Assembly: GCF_020740795.1 (NCBI RefSeq)
Contig: NC_067284.1
Location: 100,555,440-100,619,439 of the forward strand
From: Apus apus
Taxonomy: Eukaryota > Chordata > Aves > Apodiformes > Apodidae
Direction of reading: 5' to 3'
Length of the DNA: 64,000 nucleotides
The notes beneath the pieces are model-generated. The model ran no database searches. It was not told the DNA's origin and saw nothing but the letters and a program-made list of their open reading frames with translations. Made by a program: the position numbers and the translations under genes. Shown here piece by piece: positions 12,901-25,700 of this stretch. Within the stretch, counting starts at the first letter, position 1. Every line of letters begins with the position of its first letter.

Positions 12901-15900
12901 CACTCCTAGAATATACACAGCACAACATATTAAAAGTCCAATTCTGCATCAAAACCACACAACAGGGAACAAGTTTTCTCAGATCATCACCAAGGGAAGT
13001 GTTGACTGCCTACAAACTCTGCTTCCTTCTCAGAAGATCACAGGGCTTTCCTCGTGAGTGAAAAGCAAGAGCATCCCTTGTTGTGGTGGGTTTTAAGACT
13101 GACAGTTTTGAAGACAGAATGAAAAGTGATTGAACTTGCAGCACTGAAGCCAAGATTTCCTATTTTCTTCTAGATATTTTTCCTTTTGTACCACTTGGTT
13201 TGTACCTGAGGAAATCTAACTTCTGTATCTGTTAAAAATAGCAACATGCTAGGTAAAATGCTAGGGGAAAAAAAAAATAATAAAAAAGAAAAGCTTGTCA
13301 CTGAAGATACATTTGCCTTATGCTAAAGCATATTCAATTAGAACTATCAAAAATTCAGAAGCAAGATTAATACCAGTGTTATTAAAAACAGAAATCCTAC
13401 AGAATTTCTTGCACTGAAAAAATTCTGACTTCAAAGAGCAAAAATAAATAAAAATGTAAATTCTTCACCAATTTTTTTAAAATCTGCCAACTATCCCCAG
13501 CCCGTTGACCTTAAACAGTGCCTGATTTTTCAGGAAATAACAGCAAGAAGAGCAGGAGGTGTCTGGGGGTAGAGAAGAAAGATAAATTATTTATCCTAAT
13601 GATGGATTTGACTTGGGAAATATTTACATTTTAAAACAGAAACAAATGCTTTTTTGGAACAAATTGTTTACAACCAGCAGGAGAATGGATAACAAGACTT
13701 CTTCAGCTACTCTTTAGATCACTTCTTCAGGCTTCATACTTGACATGCAGTCTGATATTAAATAGTTACTTGCTAGAAGCCACACACCAGCAGGAAGTTC
13801 TAAATGCCAAAAGGCCTTGAGAAACTGAAACACACACAGTAGCAAAATGCTGAACAGATCACAGAGTCAGCAACTGATTAGTTGCTGCAAAATATGCACG
13901 AAATCACACTCTGTGAATGTTTGCAGTCTAATTTCTACTAACTCAACTGTGAAGATTATTACCACGTTTAGAAAATACTTTTTCTTTTTAATCCTGAGCC
14001 CGAGTCTGAATACTTGATTGTAAATATGTTGTGCCAGAAACTGGGTCACATGTAAATGACACATAGCATAGAGGGTTTGTGTTTGTAAATCTTAGTGTTC
14101 CTTGTGTTTCCTGTTTCACACTTCATCAGGGCTAATCACAAGAACATATCCCAGTTATTCTGTAAGAGTTGGTGTGGAATAATGTAATTTAGTCCAGGAT
14201 AAAACAGGCAGACGCTTATTTTATATACAATATTGTATAAACTCATATTAGAAATGGCTGGGGTGATATTCTGTGGTACAATTCTTCCCTGCACACTCAC
14301 TTAATGTTATAAATTGAACCAGTTTTCAGACACACTTAAACTTTATCAGTGTTTGCAGTACAAAATGTTATATGATTCCTTGATTTTTCCTCAACACATT
14401 TATGAAACTACAAGTTACATGTAAAAATGACTAGAATGAGATTTTACATTATGGGAAGATGGTCTAAGTGTGTTTCCAGATTTTGAACAAGTAGATGTTT
14501 CAATTCTATAAGCATATGTTAAATTCCATATGGTTACAGCTGCCGCCTCTTTCTGATAGGGAAAATTTTCAAACTGATGGAAAAAAATATTAATGTGGAC
14601 TTAGGGACAGGATGTACTATTTCTTGAAAATGGCACAGTCATTTTAAGTTTACTTTCTAAATCCCCAACAAATCTGAACTTCTACTACAGTTTTCTACCC
14701 CAAATTATCTGCCTTGGGCTTCTTGCAAAGTTCTGTACTTTGGTTGTACTGTACAAGTCCTGCTTGATACAGTGGAGAACCATGTTTTCTGTCACTCCCA
14801 CATTTTCATAAAATGTACCAAACCCAGATGCATTAGTTACGAGTGCTCTTCCACACCATGAGGCTGCTCCTACCTCACCCCCATCTCATGACTGAAAAAC
14901 AACATCCTTCTGACCACCCTCCCAAAGTACTTATAATGTCTTCACAAACACTGAATTCAACTCCCATAGACTTTGGTAGGACTCTTGCTTGTTGTGTACA
15001 GAAATTGCATCCAAAAAAACTGGAATCTGTAGCCATACTGGGAAATGCAAGTGCAGAGGGAAATACAAGCAAACATTAAAAGCTACCTATCTACCTAGCC
15101 AGAGTTTATCTTTCTCCCTATATTCCAAGCCCCTAGATAGTTGAGCCAATAGATAAGAGTTTTTTTGGGTTTCACTCTTCCTAGATGCTCATATACCTCC
15201 AGCTGTCAAAAACACCTTTGCATCACATAGAAAGTTTGTCCTGTAAGAAGAGAATCTGACATTTGTTAAGTTTGAAAAGTGGAGCACTCTAAAAATGAAA
15301 AGGTCCAATAATTCAAAAAATCATCAGTTTTGTTCCCATCCAACATCAGCCACTCTGATCACCACGTGAAATCTTTCCTGATTCTTCACTGAAGTGGGTG
15401 AGTTTAAGCCATCCTTTCACCCACCCTATTCTGGAGTCAGCAGCAGAAGCAATCGTAGCTGTTACTCATTAGCATTTTTAATAAATTAACCTGCAAAGGA
15501 CCACTTTGTTAGCCAAAAATTACTGAAATAATCTTGGGATGTACAAGTTTTGAGGCAGGACTGCCATTTGTGCTCAGCCTTTCACTGTTTGCTGTAACCC
15601 AGCATCTGGTGTGTAACCAGGGGTACTGACAAATTGCTGACTGAATTCTCAAGTAGGTTTTTTTTTCCATCTGTCATTAGAAAGGCACGAAAAAAAACAC
15701 TAAAGGAATGGAAGCATGCATGAGGAGCTCACTTATCTTCCTGAAAGGTGTGCTTCTTAGCAGTGGCACAAATTATCTGAGAATTCTACCTCTTGCTAAA
15801 GAGCAAGACCTCAAGAGGAACTGCAACAATACGACAGTGTCAATCCTGAAGTGGAGAAATAGGTGGTTTTTTGACTTCTGGTCTGAGCAGTAAAGTTCCC

Positions 15901-18900
15901 TTTTCACCAAGACGCACCACAAACCTCACCACCTTCAGAACAAAATGCAAGGCTGTAAAGCAAAAACCACAACACTAAAAAGGGAGCAAACGGAAAGCTG
16001 TCTACGTGGACATGCAGATAAAGAATGGGCACTGTGGTACCTGAGGTTGGTGCCTGAAGGTTATCAAGAACAGAACCTCCAGCGCCGAGTCACAACCAGA
16101 GCACAAAGGAGGCTGATATGAAACAGCAGACTCCACCCTGCACTCTGGAGCTCACTGCTCATGCTGAGAGATGTTCTCAGCCCCATGACCTCTAAATCTA
16201 GATTGTGGAGAATTTCTGGGAAAGCATTTGAGCAGGCTCTTTATTTCAAGTGTAGTTCGGTCCCCATCGATTCTGGGCAAGTCAAGAAACTTGGCTAACT
16301 TGATTCATCTTTAAGGTGCATTTAACTCCAGTCACTAAATGTGGACAGCTGCCTACAAGTAGGTAACTCAAGCAGCATTCTAGGAGTAGCTCTGGTGCTG
16401 CTCTGAAGTTTTAGAAGAATATCTTTTTCTTCACCAATCTCCTAGAGATGCTCTGACAAACTAACCAGTTGTCAGGTGAGGTGTACCATGAGACTGAAGT
16501 GATGCACAGGCTATGCCTGCTACAAAGACTCTGAACTTCACTGGCACTGCATTTTTTCAGGGTCTAAATCAAAAGTCTAGATCATACCAGCCTTACTTGT
16601 GATGAAGATCACTTATTCCTCCCAGGGTTTACCAGAATAAAGAAATAATTGGAAGGTAGAGACCTGATAAAACAACAGGTGAGGTGACAGCCTAGAGAAG
16701 AAAATTAAGTAATCTTAAAAAAATTAACCCTAAAAGAAAAGGCCAGCTGTAAGAAGAAGAAAAAACCTGAAAATATACTGGCCACACAAACTTGACCACA
16801 GCTGATGAAGTGAGATGCTGTAAAGTGATATCAGAAAGTTGCTGCTTTCATTATATGATAATAGCAGAGGAAGGAGCAGGGATAAGAAAGCACGGGCAGC
16901 AGGAACACGGGGACCGCCTGACCAGCCTCACTGTACTATCAAGATATACACAGCACTGATCGAGGAAAAAAAACAGATGTGTGTTGTAAGCCACAGCCAA
17001 AGCTGCTTTTAGAAGGGCTATTATATTCCCTTAGCTAGAAGGGTCTCTGCAAATATTGCCTCTTAACAGATCCTGCATTGAGAATGGTGGATCAAGAGGT
17101 AGTGGAAGATGAGACTGTCTATAGGGGTACCAACCCATCACTGACTGTGAGGAGACAATATTGTCTTCATGGCACAACTGGCGCCAGGATCTAGAAAATG
17201 AAGACAAATATGCAAGAGGAACTGCAACCTGTGACTTCAACAGTTGCAAATGAATCACTCCAGGAACTGGCAGTAAGCAAACATTTTGCAGGTTATTTAA
17301 AATGCAAATTGTTCTTCTCTAAATGGAGCAGCTGGAGCACAGGTAACATCTGATATAAATTAGTGACCTACTTTAAACTAAGAAGGAGGTAGAAGCAAAA
17401 ATAATAATCAGGCTCATATTGTTTCTCTAAGTGCTTCCCATTTCTGTCCCTTTTATGGTTGTTCTCTAGGTTAGTGGGGGAATGAAAAAGCAAGTTATTT
17501 TAATGGCATCTCAGTATAAAAACAATTATCTAACCACCACATTAAAAATTAAACAGCTTTGCATCTTTAATGCATACTTGCCTTATTAAAGATGGAATCA
17601 ACAGTTGTGTGGCAGCATGTAAGTGTTTGGGGTTTTTTTGTGCCCAGTGAGCAGCTGGAAAAAAATACAGGAAGCAGCAATGGAGAAAATACAGAACGCA
17701 AGAAAAGATGTTGAAAAAAAAAAAAAACAACCGGAGAAAGCAGCTCTTGTCACTGGCTGGCAGGAAGCACATCCTCAAAATAAAAAGAAAAATCATGTAG
17801 GGCAACAGGGAGGCCTAAATTTTGCGTGTAAGAAACTACAAATAACAACACATCTTTGAAAACACTGTAATTTTGCCTCCACTGGATCTGCCAGTCCCTT
17901 GTAATAAACCCAGCTCATTGTTAGTACTTTGTAGTTAAGCTAACAACCAACGTGGTCTCACACTGATGTAGTCTCAATCTTGTCACCTCTGTGGCAATCC
18001 CTCTGCATCCAGGTTAAGGCACCTTGTGTACAGATCATGTTGTAGCAGCACTCTACCAGACAGTGCTGAAATACACCTTACAACTAAAAGCAGTCCCTTC
18101 TGATTTGAGCAAACCAGTGGAATTTTCTCCCTCCTCCCTGTTCCAAATGTCCTTCAGCATAACTTTTAAGTAGACATGGGAAAAGGTAGAGCAGAAAATT
18201 ATGCAGAAAATAGCATGTAGAGTTGTTTCTGCTTGCAGCCTCTGCTCCACAAGCTGAATCTGTGACTAAGATTTCCCTCCTCTCTCCTCATCATGAAGGC
18301 ACAGCCCTATACTAGATCTTCTCCAAGCAAATGTCTGCTTCATCTTAACACTCCCTGGGGAGTAAACATAAGAGGACATTGTGGTCCATTGCAGACCTTG
18401 TGCTGCAGCAGAGAGGTCCCGCAGTGCACTCTGGAGCTTCCCTGATGGCATTGTAGTACTCGGGTACCTCTGTCCAGTACAGTGTGTAAGTGCATCCAAA
18501 ATGCTTACATTGCCTACAGACTTGTTTTAGTTCAGACTGAGTGTGCAACCAGGAGAGCACACATTTTCAAAATGTGCTCAACATTATGGAGACCGGAGTT
18601 TCATTTGCCTTAGTACTCGACCTCAGGAAACAGCCTGAGTAAAGAATAGCCCAGCTGAGTATGTATTTATTTTACTTCAGCCACTTTCAAATATCTGCAC
18701 TGTAAACTCAGACTCTCACTTCCTCTTATTTTACACAGCAGAGTTACTCCAAATCCTGCAGGAAGCCTGCTCTGTCCCAAAGGGCCAGCTTCCAGCCCCA
18801 GATTATCCCCTGTGCACTTGCAGTGGTTACCTCCTGGAGGATGGTGGGAGACTGACTCACACAGGGTGATACAAGTGCATGAAGTAAAATCCTACCATGT

Positions 18901-19194
18901 AATTGAAGTGTAATGCATGAAGTGGCAGGACAAGGAGTTTTTATGTCCCCGCAATACACCCTGAAGCCTTCCTGAGGCTTTTCTGTCAAAGATGCTTTCG
19001 TGAACCAGTAAGCACTCTCAACTTCACTGAGGTTCACTCAAACCTGAAAACAGGGCTGCGAACAACTGGAAACTTGTTGAGTGTCATCTTGTTCATTTAC
19101 TGAGGTGCATTGAAACCCGAAACATGCGCTGCAAACTTGACGAACATCGTCTTGAGGGGTAGATCACGCTCCCCGTGAATCAGGGACCCACACT

Positions 19195-19745
19195 TTGGCC
19201 ACCGAGAGAAGGCAGCCCGCGGTTTGGGAGGGCGGGGCAGGGTGTGGAGGAGGGTATCTTCCCAAATTCCCGAGTTCAGCTCTGCTGTGGAGGTTCGGAC
19301 TCAAAGACCCTGCCCTCCCTCCCCCTTACCTGAGCCGCCCACGTTGGACCGGAGCTGGCAGGTTCTCCGGGAGAAGGCGAAGGAGGAGATGTCGCTCTGG
19401 GAGCGCCCGCGGGGACGGGGCCAGGAGCAGGCGGGCGGCGGTGCTCCCCCGGTGCTCCCTGGCGTCTCAGCCATCGCCTTCGGGGAGCCGAGCAGGGCAG
19501 GGAGGAGAGAAGAGGAGGGAAAGAGGCGGCGAGGGAGGGGAAAGGGAAAGTTTGCTGAGGAAGAGCCGCCCCTCGCCTCCGACCGCCCCGCCGAAGCGGG
19601 GCCGCCCCGCCGGCACTGAGAAGGGGAATTTGTGTCTGTCGGAGCCTAAATCTTGTGTTTGCACAAGGGCAAAGCAAGGAAGAGGGGGTGGGGCGCATCT
19701 GCACCCGCCCCGGGCCCGGGATGTCTTCGTGCTCCCCGCTGCCCT
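19195..19745. promoter_or_regulatory. CpG island, candidate PHACTR2 promoter
   Basis: This is a GC-rich, CG-dense block about 2.9 kb upstream of the FUCA2 start and on the opposite side. It contains the minus-strand exon at 19330-19474, so the transcription start for that exon is expected between about 19475 and 19745. A poly(A)-like run follows at about 19757-19795. No TATA box is seen. Confidence 0.55.
19330..19474 (-). CDS. PHACTR2: Probable first coding exon of PHACTR2 (48 codons plus 1 nt), rest of gene beyond the window
   Basis: On the minus strand an ATG at 19474-19472 (context GCGATGG) opens a frame of 48 codons that runs into CAG/GTAAGG, a near-consensus donor with the cut at 19330/19329. 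The peptide begins MAETPGSTGG and contains RGRSQSDISS. An R-x-R-S-x-S-D element also occurs near the N-termini of PHACTR1 and PHACTR3 as I recall them, and PHACTR2 is the gene expected here: in human it lies next to FUCA2, transcribed divergently. The exon sits in a CpG island, as a first exon should. PHACTR proteins bind G-actin through RPEL repeats and PP1 through a C-terminal motif; none of those parts are in the window. I could not find the next exon, which should encode the basic FKPWKWRKKK segment. The gene name is inferred from synteny and a short motif; the open frame and donor are seen directly. Confidence 0.5.
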
Positions 19746-22129
19746 CATCTCCCTGGTTAAAAAAAAACTAAAAAAAAAAAAAAATCCGTTAAAAAAGAGC
19801 CAAGCAACCCACACTACCACTTCTGTTTTGTGTAACAGGGTGCCTTCCCTCCTTCCCCGTCCCGTGCTCCGAAAAGCTGGGAGGGTTGCACAAGGCATCG
19901 CAGCTCGGCAGCCCCTCAGGGAGGGCGATGAGCGAAATCTCTCTCTTCCCGCCCCCTCCCCGCTTCGTGTTTCTTAAGGTTTGGGTTGCAGGTAAGAGGA
20001 TTTTCAGAAACAGTTTTACCACCGTGTGACTCAAGGTTTTGGGAGGACAAAGTCCTCCTGCCTTCAGATCAGAAGTGGGAGTCACAACGACTTTGGCAAA
20101 AGAAAAATCAAGCCCCGAGGTTTCACTTTCTGGTGCTCGTTTTACAGAAAGGCTTTTACAACACGATTCATCTTTTAAAGCAGATTCAATGGCTTCACTG
20201 CTTTTTAAAGGCAAGTAATTTTGTATTCTGCCTTGAACTAAATCTTTGCAGCCCTGAAGCTACTGGCACAATGGCAAAGATAGACATGACTTCCCCCTGT
20301 GTTTTTAAGGCCTTCGCTGCCACACTACCTAGCTATCAAATATCAAAGTCCCATTTAGGCTGTATGAGAACAATACAGCAACTGCCACTCCTGGGGGCTG
20401 AATCAAAACCTATCAAGTCTAAAACGTGTCCATGTGAAATTCAGTTACTGGCCACTGTTTCCCACCAAGCAACCAAGCAGCCGAGAGCCAAGGCCTGTGC
20501 AGCTCCCCAGCCACTGTGGTTTTGTGGTCTTCCCAGCAGTCACACAGCTCAGGCACCTTTTGCCTTTGTCCAGCCATCCATCCAGTCCATGAGTTTCCTC
20601 TGTCAGCCATTAGTCAGGTCAAAAGATCTTTTCTGCTCAGCATCTCCCAGGGAATTGCTTCATTATTTCCTCTCCCTCTTCCCCCGGCTGACAGACCAGC
20701 CTGCTCCTTCCATGGCTGTGGAGAGCTTTCCCAGAGGGACTGCACTGCCAGAGCAAGAGGCAGGGGTTTCTCCTCCTCTGGCACAACAAGGAGCTCCACA
20801 CTTCCTGAGGGGGCCTGGTAGCTCCCAAGTCTTGCATGGAGGCAGGCTGTCTGTGCCCAGGTTTTAAGAGCTTCCTGCAGTGACTGACTCTGGTCTTACA
20901 CTATTCACAACGTATTACGATGTACCATTTTTATTATTTATCCTTTCCAGCTTGCATCATGACAGATGTGACAATGAAGACCTTTTCCCTCATTGTGGTT
21001 TTCAGCAGCTGTGTGGGCTGGTGACCTTTTCTGAACCTGTTTATGCCTCCATCAAAAGTTTACTCATAGCTGCTATTTAGTGAAGTGTTTTCTACTTATT
21101 TTCTTAATTTTTTTAAATTTTTTAATTTTTTTTTTTTAAGTTTAAAGGATGCGATCAAGTTTATTATCAAAATACAAAGTTCCTGCTCCAAATCTCAGCC
21201 AAGTCAATGGTGGCTCAACTGATGTCTTTGGGCTTTGGGTCAGACCCCTGAGCTTTTTATAATCCTTTTTTCTTCAAAGTATTTTGAGCCACAGAACAGT
21301 TGTAGCTTTGCTGTGCTGTACAGAATGAGCTTCAGAGAGCCTGCTTTAAAATTCCTACAGTAAGGAGCTCTTTAGTGCCTGCATTCCCTTGGTGTGATCA
21401 AAAGAAAAGGAGAACATGAAGAAATCCAAAGATAAACTAGAAAAGATACCGTAGCAAGAGGTTTAAAGAAGCCTTTTGAGAAGCAAAATGACATCTAAAG
21501 GGGTGAAGGCAAAAGAAGACATAGAGAAAGCAGGTCAACACTGAATGCAAAAGATACATGAAGAGGGTCTTATTGTGATATCAAAGTTGCTTTTGCAAAT
21601 CAGGGTAATGTGAACAGTCAGTCAGAAAGAATACCATGGAAGTCACAATGCTTTTTATCAGCCTGTACCTTAACAGGCTGATCAAGTTATGTAGATGAAA
21701 ATATTAAAAACTACTTCCCGTTTTCACAGCCCTCTAGATAATTTTGGATGGAATGTAACAGCTGTGGTTAATGACTCTAGAAACCGAAGTTCCCATGGAA
21801 CAGCAGCAAAGCACACATCCTACCCAGGTGGAGAGAGATTAATTTGGTTGGCTGCTTATTAATTTTTAACTGTTCTGACGGGATTGCGGAAGAAATTTCT
21901 ATTTGTTGTGATGATTTTGGATGTGCCTATTAAACCAAATTACTTCACAAAGGCTGTTGTGGGGCCACTAGGGCCTGATGCAAAAAACACGCAGTTGGGG
22001 TATTGGGAAAGACACGGGCGACAGAGACGCTGGGAGAGTCACCTTCTGAAGAACGTGCCTGCCCCCCATGAGCACATTGTCACCTCCTGAGGAGAGGGGG
22101 CTGGAGCGCCGGCTTCCTCCGAAGCCCTT
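19746..22129. other. Intergenic interval between the putative PHACTR2 first exon and FUCA2
   Basis: This lies between two divergently oriented CpG islands. The 293-codon plus-strand frame at 19986-20867 has no recognisable domain and mixed composition, so I do not call it a gene. A T-rich run lies at about 21105-21140. No repeat family was recognised. Confidence 0.6.
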
Positions 22130-22790
22130 ATGAAGCTCAAAGCGGCCTGGCAGGCTTTGGGGCACCTCTCTAACCCGGGGAAACCAGCTGAGGCCACCGC
22201 GGCACTCTGCCCACCCGGAGCCGCAGCCCAGGCCCCGGCAGGGCCGGAGGGCGGTGGCTCCTGCGGGGCGGGGAGAGCCCGCGCCCGCCCCGCGCCCGCC
22301 CCGCCGGTGCCCCTGACGGGCCCGCCACCCGCCCCCGGCCCGGAGAAGCCTGCCCCGGGCAGCCGCCGCCATGCCGGGCCCGCCCGGCCCCGCCGCGCTG
22401 CTGCTGCCGCTGCTGCTGCTGCTGCCGCTGCTGCTGCCGGCGCTGCCCGGGCTCCTGCCGGCGCGGCCTCCGGGCGGCGGCGGGCGGCCCCGCTACGAGC
22501 CCAGCTGGGACTCGCTGGACGCCCGGCCGCTGCCCGCCTGGTTCGACGAGGCGAAGTTCGGCGTCTTCATCCACTGGGGCGTGTTCTCGGTGCCCAGCTT
22601 CGGCAGCGAGTGGTTCTGGTGAGCTGCCCGGCCTAGGCCCGGCCCTGGCCCGGCCCGGCCCCCGGGCCTCCCCGGCGCCCCTGCCCCGCAGTCCCTCGGT
22701 CCCCGCGGCCCCGGGTGTGGCGGCACCGAGATCGCTGCTCCTCCGGGTGGGCCTGAGGGCTCGCTCGGGGGGCAGCTCTCCGGACAGTCG
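22130..22790. promoter_or_regulatory. FUCA2: CpG island promoter and first exon of FUCA2
   Basis: Sharp GC and CpG enrichment surrounds FUCA2 exon 1. Tandem GC-box-like CGCCCGCCCCG motifs lie at about 22280-22305, some 70-90 bp before the start codon, and no TATA box is seen. The transcription start is probably within the 200 bp before 22371. The island ends near a short (GT)n run at about 22805. Confidence 0.75.
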
Positions 22791-25700
22791 GGGTTTGGCG
22801 CGGGGTGTGTGTGTGTGTGTCCCGTGCAGTGATGGTGACAGCCCCTCTGATCGCTGTGCTGCCTGAGGCCGGTCAGTGAGACCACGGACCTTCTGGTGCC
22901 GTTTCCGAAGGAGGCGGAGTTCGATGTGATCCTGGTGTGTTTTCCCAGCTGTCTGCCCAGCCCTGAAACTCTGGGATGTGTTGGCTAATGTTAACCGAGT
23001 TAACCAAAGAGCTTGTCGAGCTGCGAGATGTACTTGCCTCAGCCCTGGTGAGAGAGGCAGGTGGCTGAGCGGCAGAGGAAGAGCTCTCCAGCAGATCTCA
23101 TGAAGAGATGGGGAACAGCTCTCCTCAGGCCAGGCACGGGGGCTCAGCCAGCCTGCAGAGAAGCCCTGCACAGCTCTCCCTGGAGCTCTGTGCACTGTCC
23201 GTGGGGAGCACAGGAGTCCATCAGTCCCTCCATTGTTGCCCTTGCTTGGCAAACTGCCTGCAGGTTTCTTGTGCACATTTTATGCTGTTTATTGTTTTCT
23301 TTTTTCCTTATTACTTTTATTAAATAGTACTTTCCATCAAAAGGAACTTCAAGTTCCGATCCTTCAAATAATTCTAATTCAAAGGCTGAATAAAGCCTTT
23401 GGTTTATGAGTGTTCACTGGCTGTAAGCATTTTTTTGCTGTCTTCATTCCATGCTCTAACAAATGCTTCCTGTATGACTTCAAGTGAGTCACATTATCAT
23501 TTATAATATGAAGATAACAGCAGCTTTGTGGCAGAGCTATGGTAAACTTTAAATGCAGTATTTGTAAACCAAACCAACATAGATACAAACAAACCACTGT
23601 GTTCTCACAATAGTTGGTCTGTTAATTTCAGATTAATGTTCAATGGTTTCAGCAGTTTTTTAATGTGTGCTCCGTTTACTAATAACTTTCCTGGGGAGGT
23701 AGAAACTAGCTTTGGCTTCAAGCCTTACTCAGAGTAAGTGCTCTGATAGTGGTACACACTCTGATTCAGGATCAAGCATTTGATTCTTGTTGTTGTTATA
23801 AGAAGACCTCTAAACACTCTAATGTAATTGATGACTTTTTTATATTTCTGTAACCCCCTGTCATTTGGCACATGTGGATTTGAAGCTGCTCTCCAGGACC
23901 TTCTGGCAGCATGTGCAGTCAGATGATTGAGGTCCTGTGTTAGCAGCTTCAAATGGAAGGTCATAAACTCTGACATCATCCAGCTTGTTGTCCTTCCCTT
24001 GGAGCTGCACAGCCTTGGTCAAGAGGTTTCTAGACTCTAGTCATGTCAGAGTAGAAGTGCTCATGTTACCAAACCATGTGACAAAGAGAAGTAAGGATGT
24101 TACCTGTTTCTTATGCAATTGCAAACTTTAAAATCAGAGTTGTTGAGGTTTTTCCAGGTTCTTTCATGGAGGAAGGCTGTCTCAGGGTCTTTCTTCTAGG
24201 GTTTTTTTTGTCCCTGTTGGCTGCCAGAAATTGTGGGGTTTTTTAATCTAAAGCGTGTTCAGGGAGGTTACAATATCCACTGGTTATTGTGATCTTAAAT
24301 ACATTTCAAATGTTCAGATTCTGGCCTATTTTATTTTTTCAATTTATTTTCATTTGTGTCTAGATCTGTCAGTAGGGTTTTTGCTGCTTGTCTTCATTCA
24401 AAGAAAGGTGAATGCTTTCAGATCCTTTTCTGTAACTGTTGGCAGTCACAATGTATGTTGTTGTTCGAAGGTCTCCAGCAATAAGGCTGTTTAGGCTGTA
24501 AAGGCTGTTTCTGGAGCTCCTCTTTCATTGCAAGTGTAGGAAGGATTGAAGCAGGTTGAAAATAACAGTGCTTTCTTGGTGATTTATGATCTCTGCCCAT
24601 GATGAGGGTGAGAGACCACCCTTAGACCACAGAGTGGATCTCCAACCCTCGTTGTGGACTAGACCAGTTGGAATAGTGACAATACTGGTCCCTGTCATGG
24701 GGAAGCACAGGATAGAAACTGTCCCTAACTTCGCCAGGTGACATGCAAAAGGTGATCATCAGCTTAATTTTCCTTCTAGTACCTAAATTTCTGTGCACTG
24801 CTGCAGTGGCATGAGCTAGATGTGTGCCTGCGTGCTAGAGCCTGTGATGGAGGTGAATTTGAAAGTGTGTGGGGTTCTTGCAGAGACAGGTTGTTGTTGG
24901 AGGACATTCCTTCTAGTAGGGTGCCTTTCCTTCAGAGCCTCATGTGCTCTGGGGCCGTGAGCATCTGCTCACGCATCAGGTCACTCAGCTGCACTTGGCA
25001 TAGAGGACTCTGGACCAGCAGAGAGGTAAAGCTGCTGGCCTGCATGCTTGTGGGTTGCAGGAGCTGCAGTGTAAGGGGCAGAGCAGAGGTGCCAGGTGGC
25101 TGATGTGTGAGAGTTGAGGGTGAGTCATGTTAGTCCAGAAAAAGTGCATTCCTTGTGCCATCTGAGCTGCTTACATGGACTGTGTACCTGTGCTCTCTAG
25201 CATGGTTTTGGGATTTGGGTACTGAACAAGACTGTCATTTTTCTATTCTAAAAGTGTAGCTGCTTTCATTTCTCCATATGAAATCCTAGGACCTTTCCAA
25301 AGTGGAGTTTGAAAAATGTAGAGCATGGGGAAAGAGGACAGAGAAAAGGAAACATTTGATAAACAATACTGTTCTGGAGCAATTTTGTCTTACTGTGAGT
25401 GTCAGGTATGCCCAGTGCATGTGCCTCTCAGTGAGAATGCAAATACAAGTTGATAATTTTAATTCTCTTTTCTTTGCCTAAATCATGTTTTCCTCTATGT
25501 TTTTAGGTGGTACTGGCAGAAGGAAAAGAGAGAGCCCTATGTGAAATTTATGGAGGCCAATTACCCACCTGGGTTCACTTATGAGGATTTTGGGTCACTG
25601 TTTACAGCAGAGTTCTTTGATCCCAACCAGTGGGCAGATATTCTGAAGGCTTCAGGTGCAAAATATGTTGTCTTAACTTCAAAACATCACGAAGGTAAGT

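Larger units (their letters stand above)
1..19329. other. Gene-free stretch, probably PHACTR2 intron 1 and surroundings
   Basis: No exon of a known protein, tRNA or rRNA was recognised on either strand. Small open frames are not supported by splice context or family resemblance. Identified contents are the old CR1 relic (about 695-965), the CpG-enriched patch (about 4040-4560), the old CR1 fragment (8395-8548) and the avian CR1 (9461-9985). A- and T-rich runs occur at about 4810-4842 and 13265-13290. The rest is AT-rich sequence without recognised features. The intron reading depends on the PHACTR2 exon call. Confidence 0.5.

Noticed and set aside
19195-19977. 260-codon plus-strand frame over the CpG island
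   Set aside because: It is Arg/Gly/Pro-rich low-complexity translation of a GC-rich island, crosses an A-rich run as poly-Lys, and overlaps the better supported minus-strand exon.
19986-20867. 293-codon plus-strand frame between PHACTR2 and FUCA2
   Set aside because: No recognisable domain or family resemblance and no supporting promoter or splice sites. I could not run a search, so a lineage-specific transcript is not excluded.
22170-23276. 368-codon minus-strand frame across FUCA2 exon 1
   Set aside because: Antisense shadow of a CpG island with Arg/Gly/Gln-rich low-complexity sequence.
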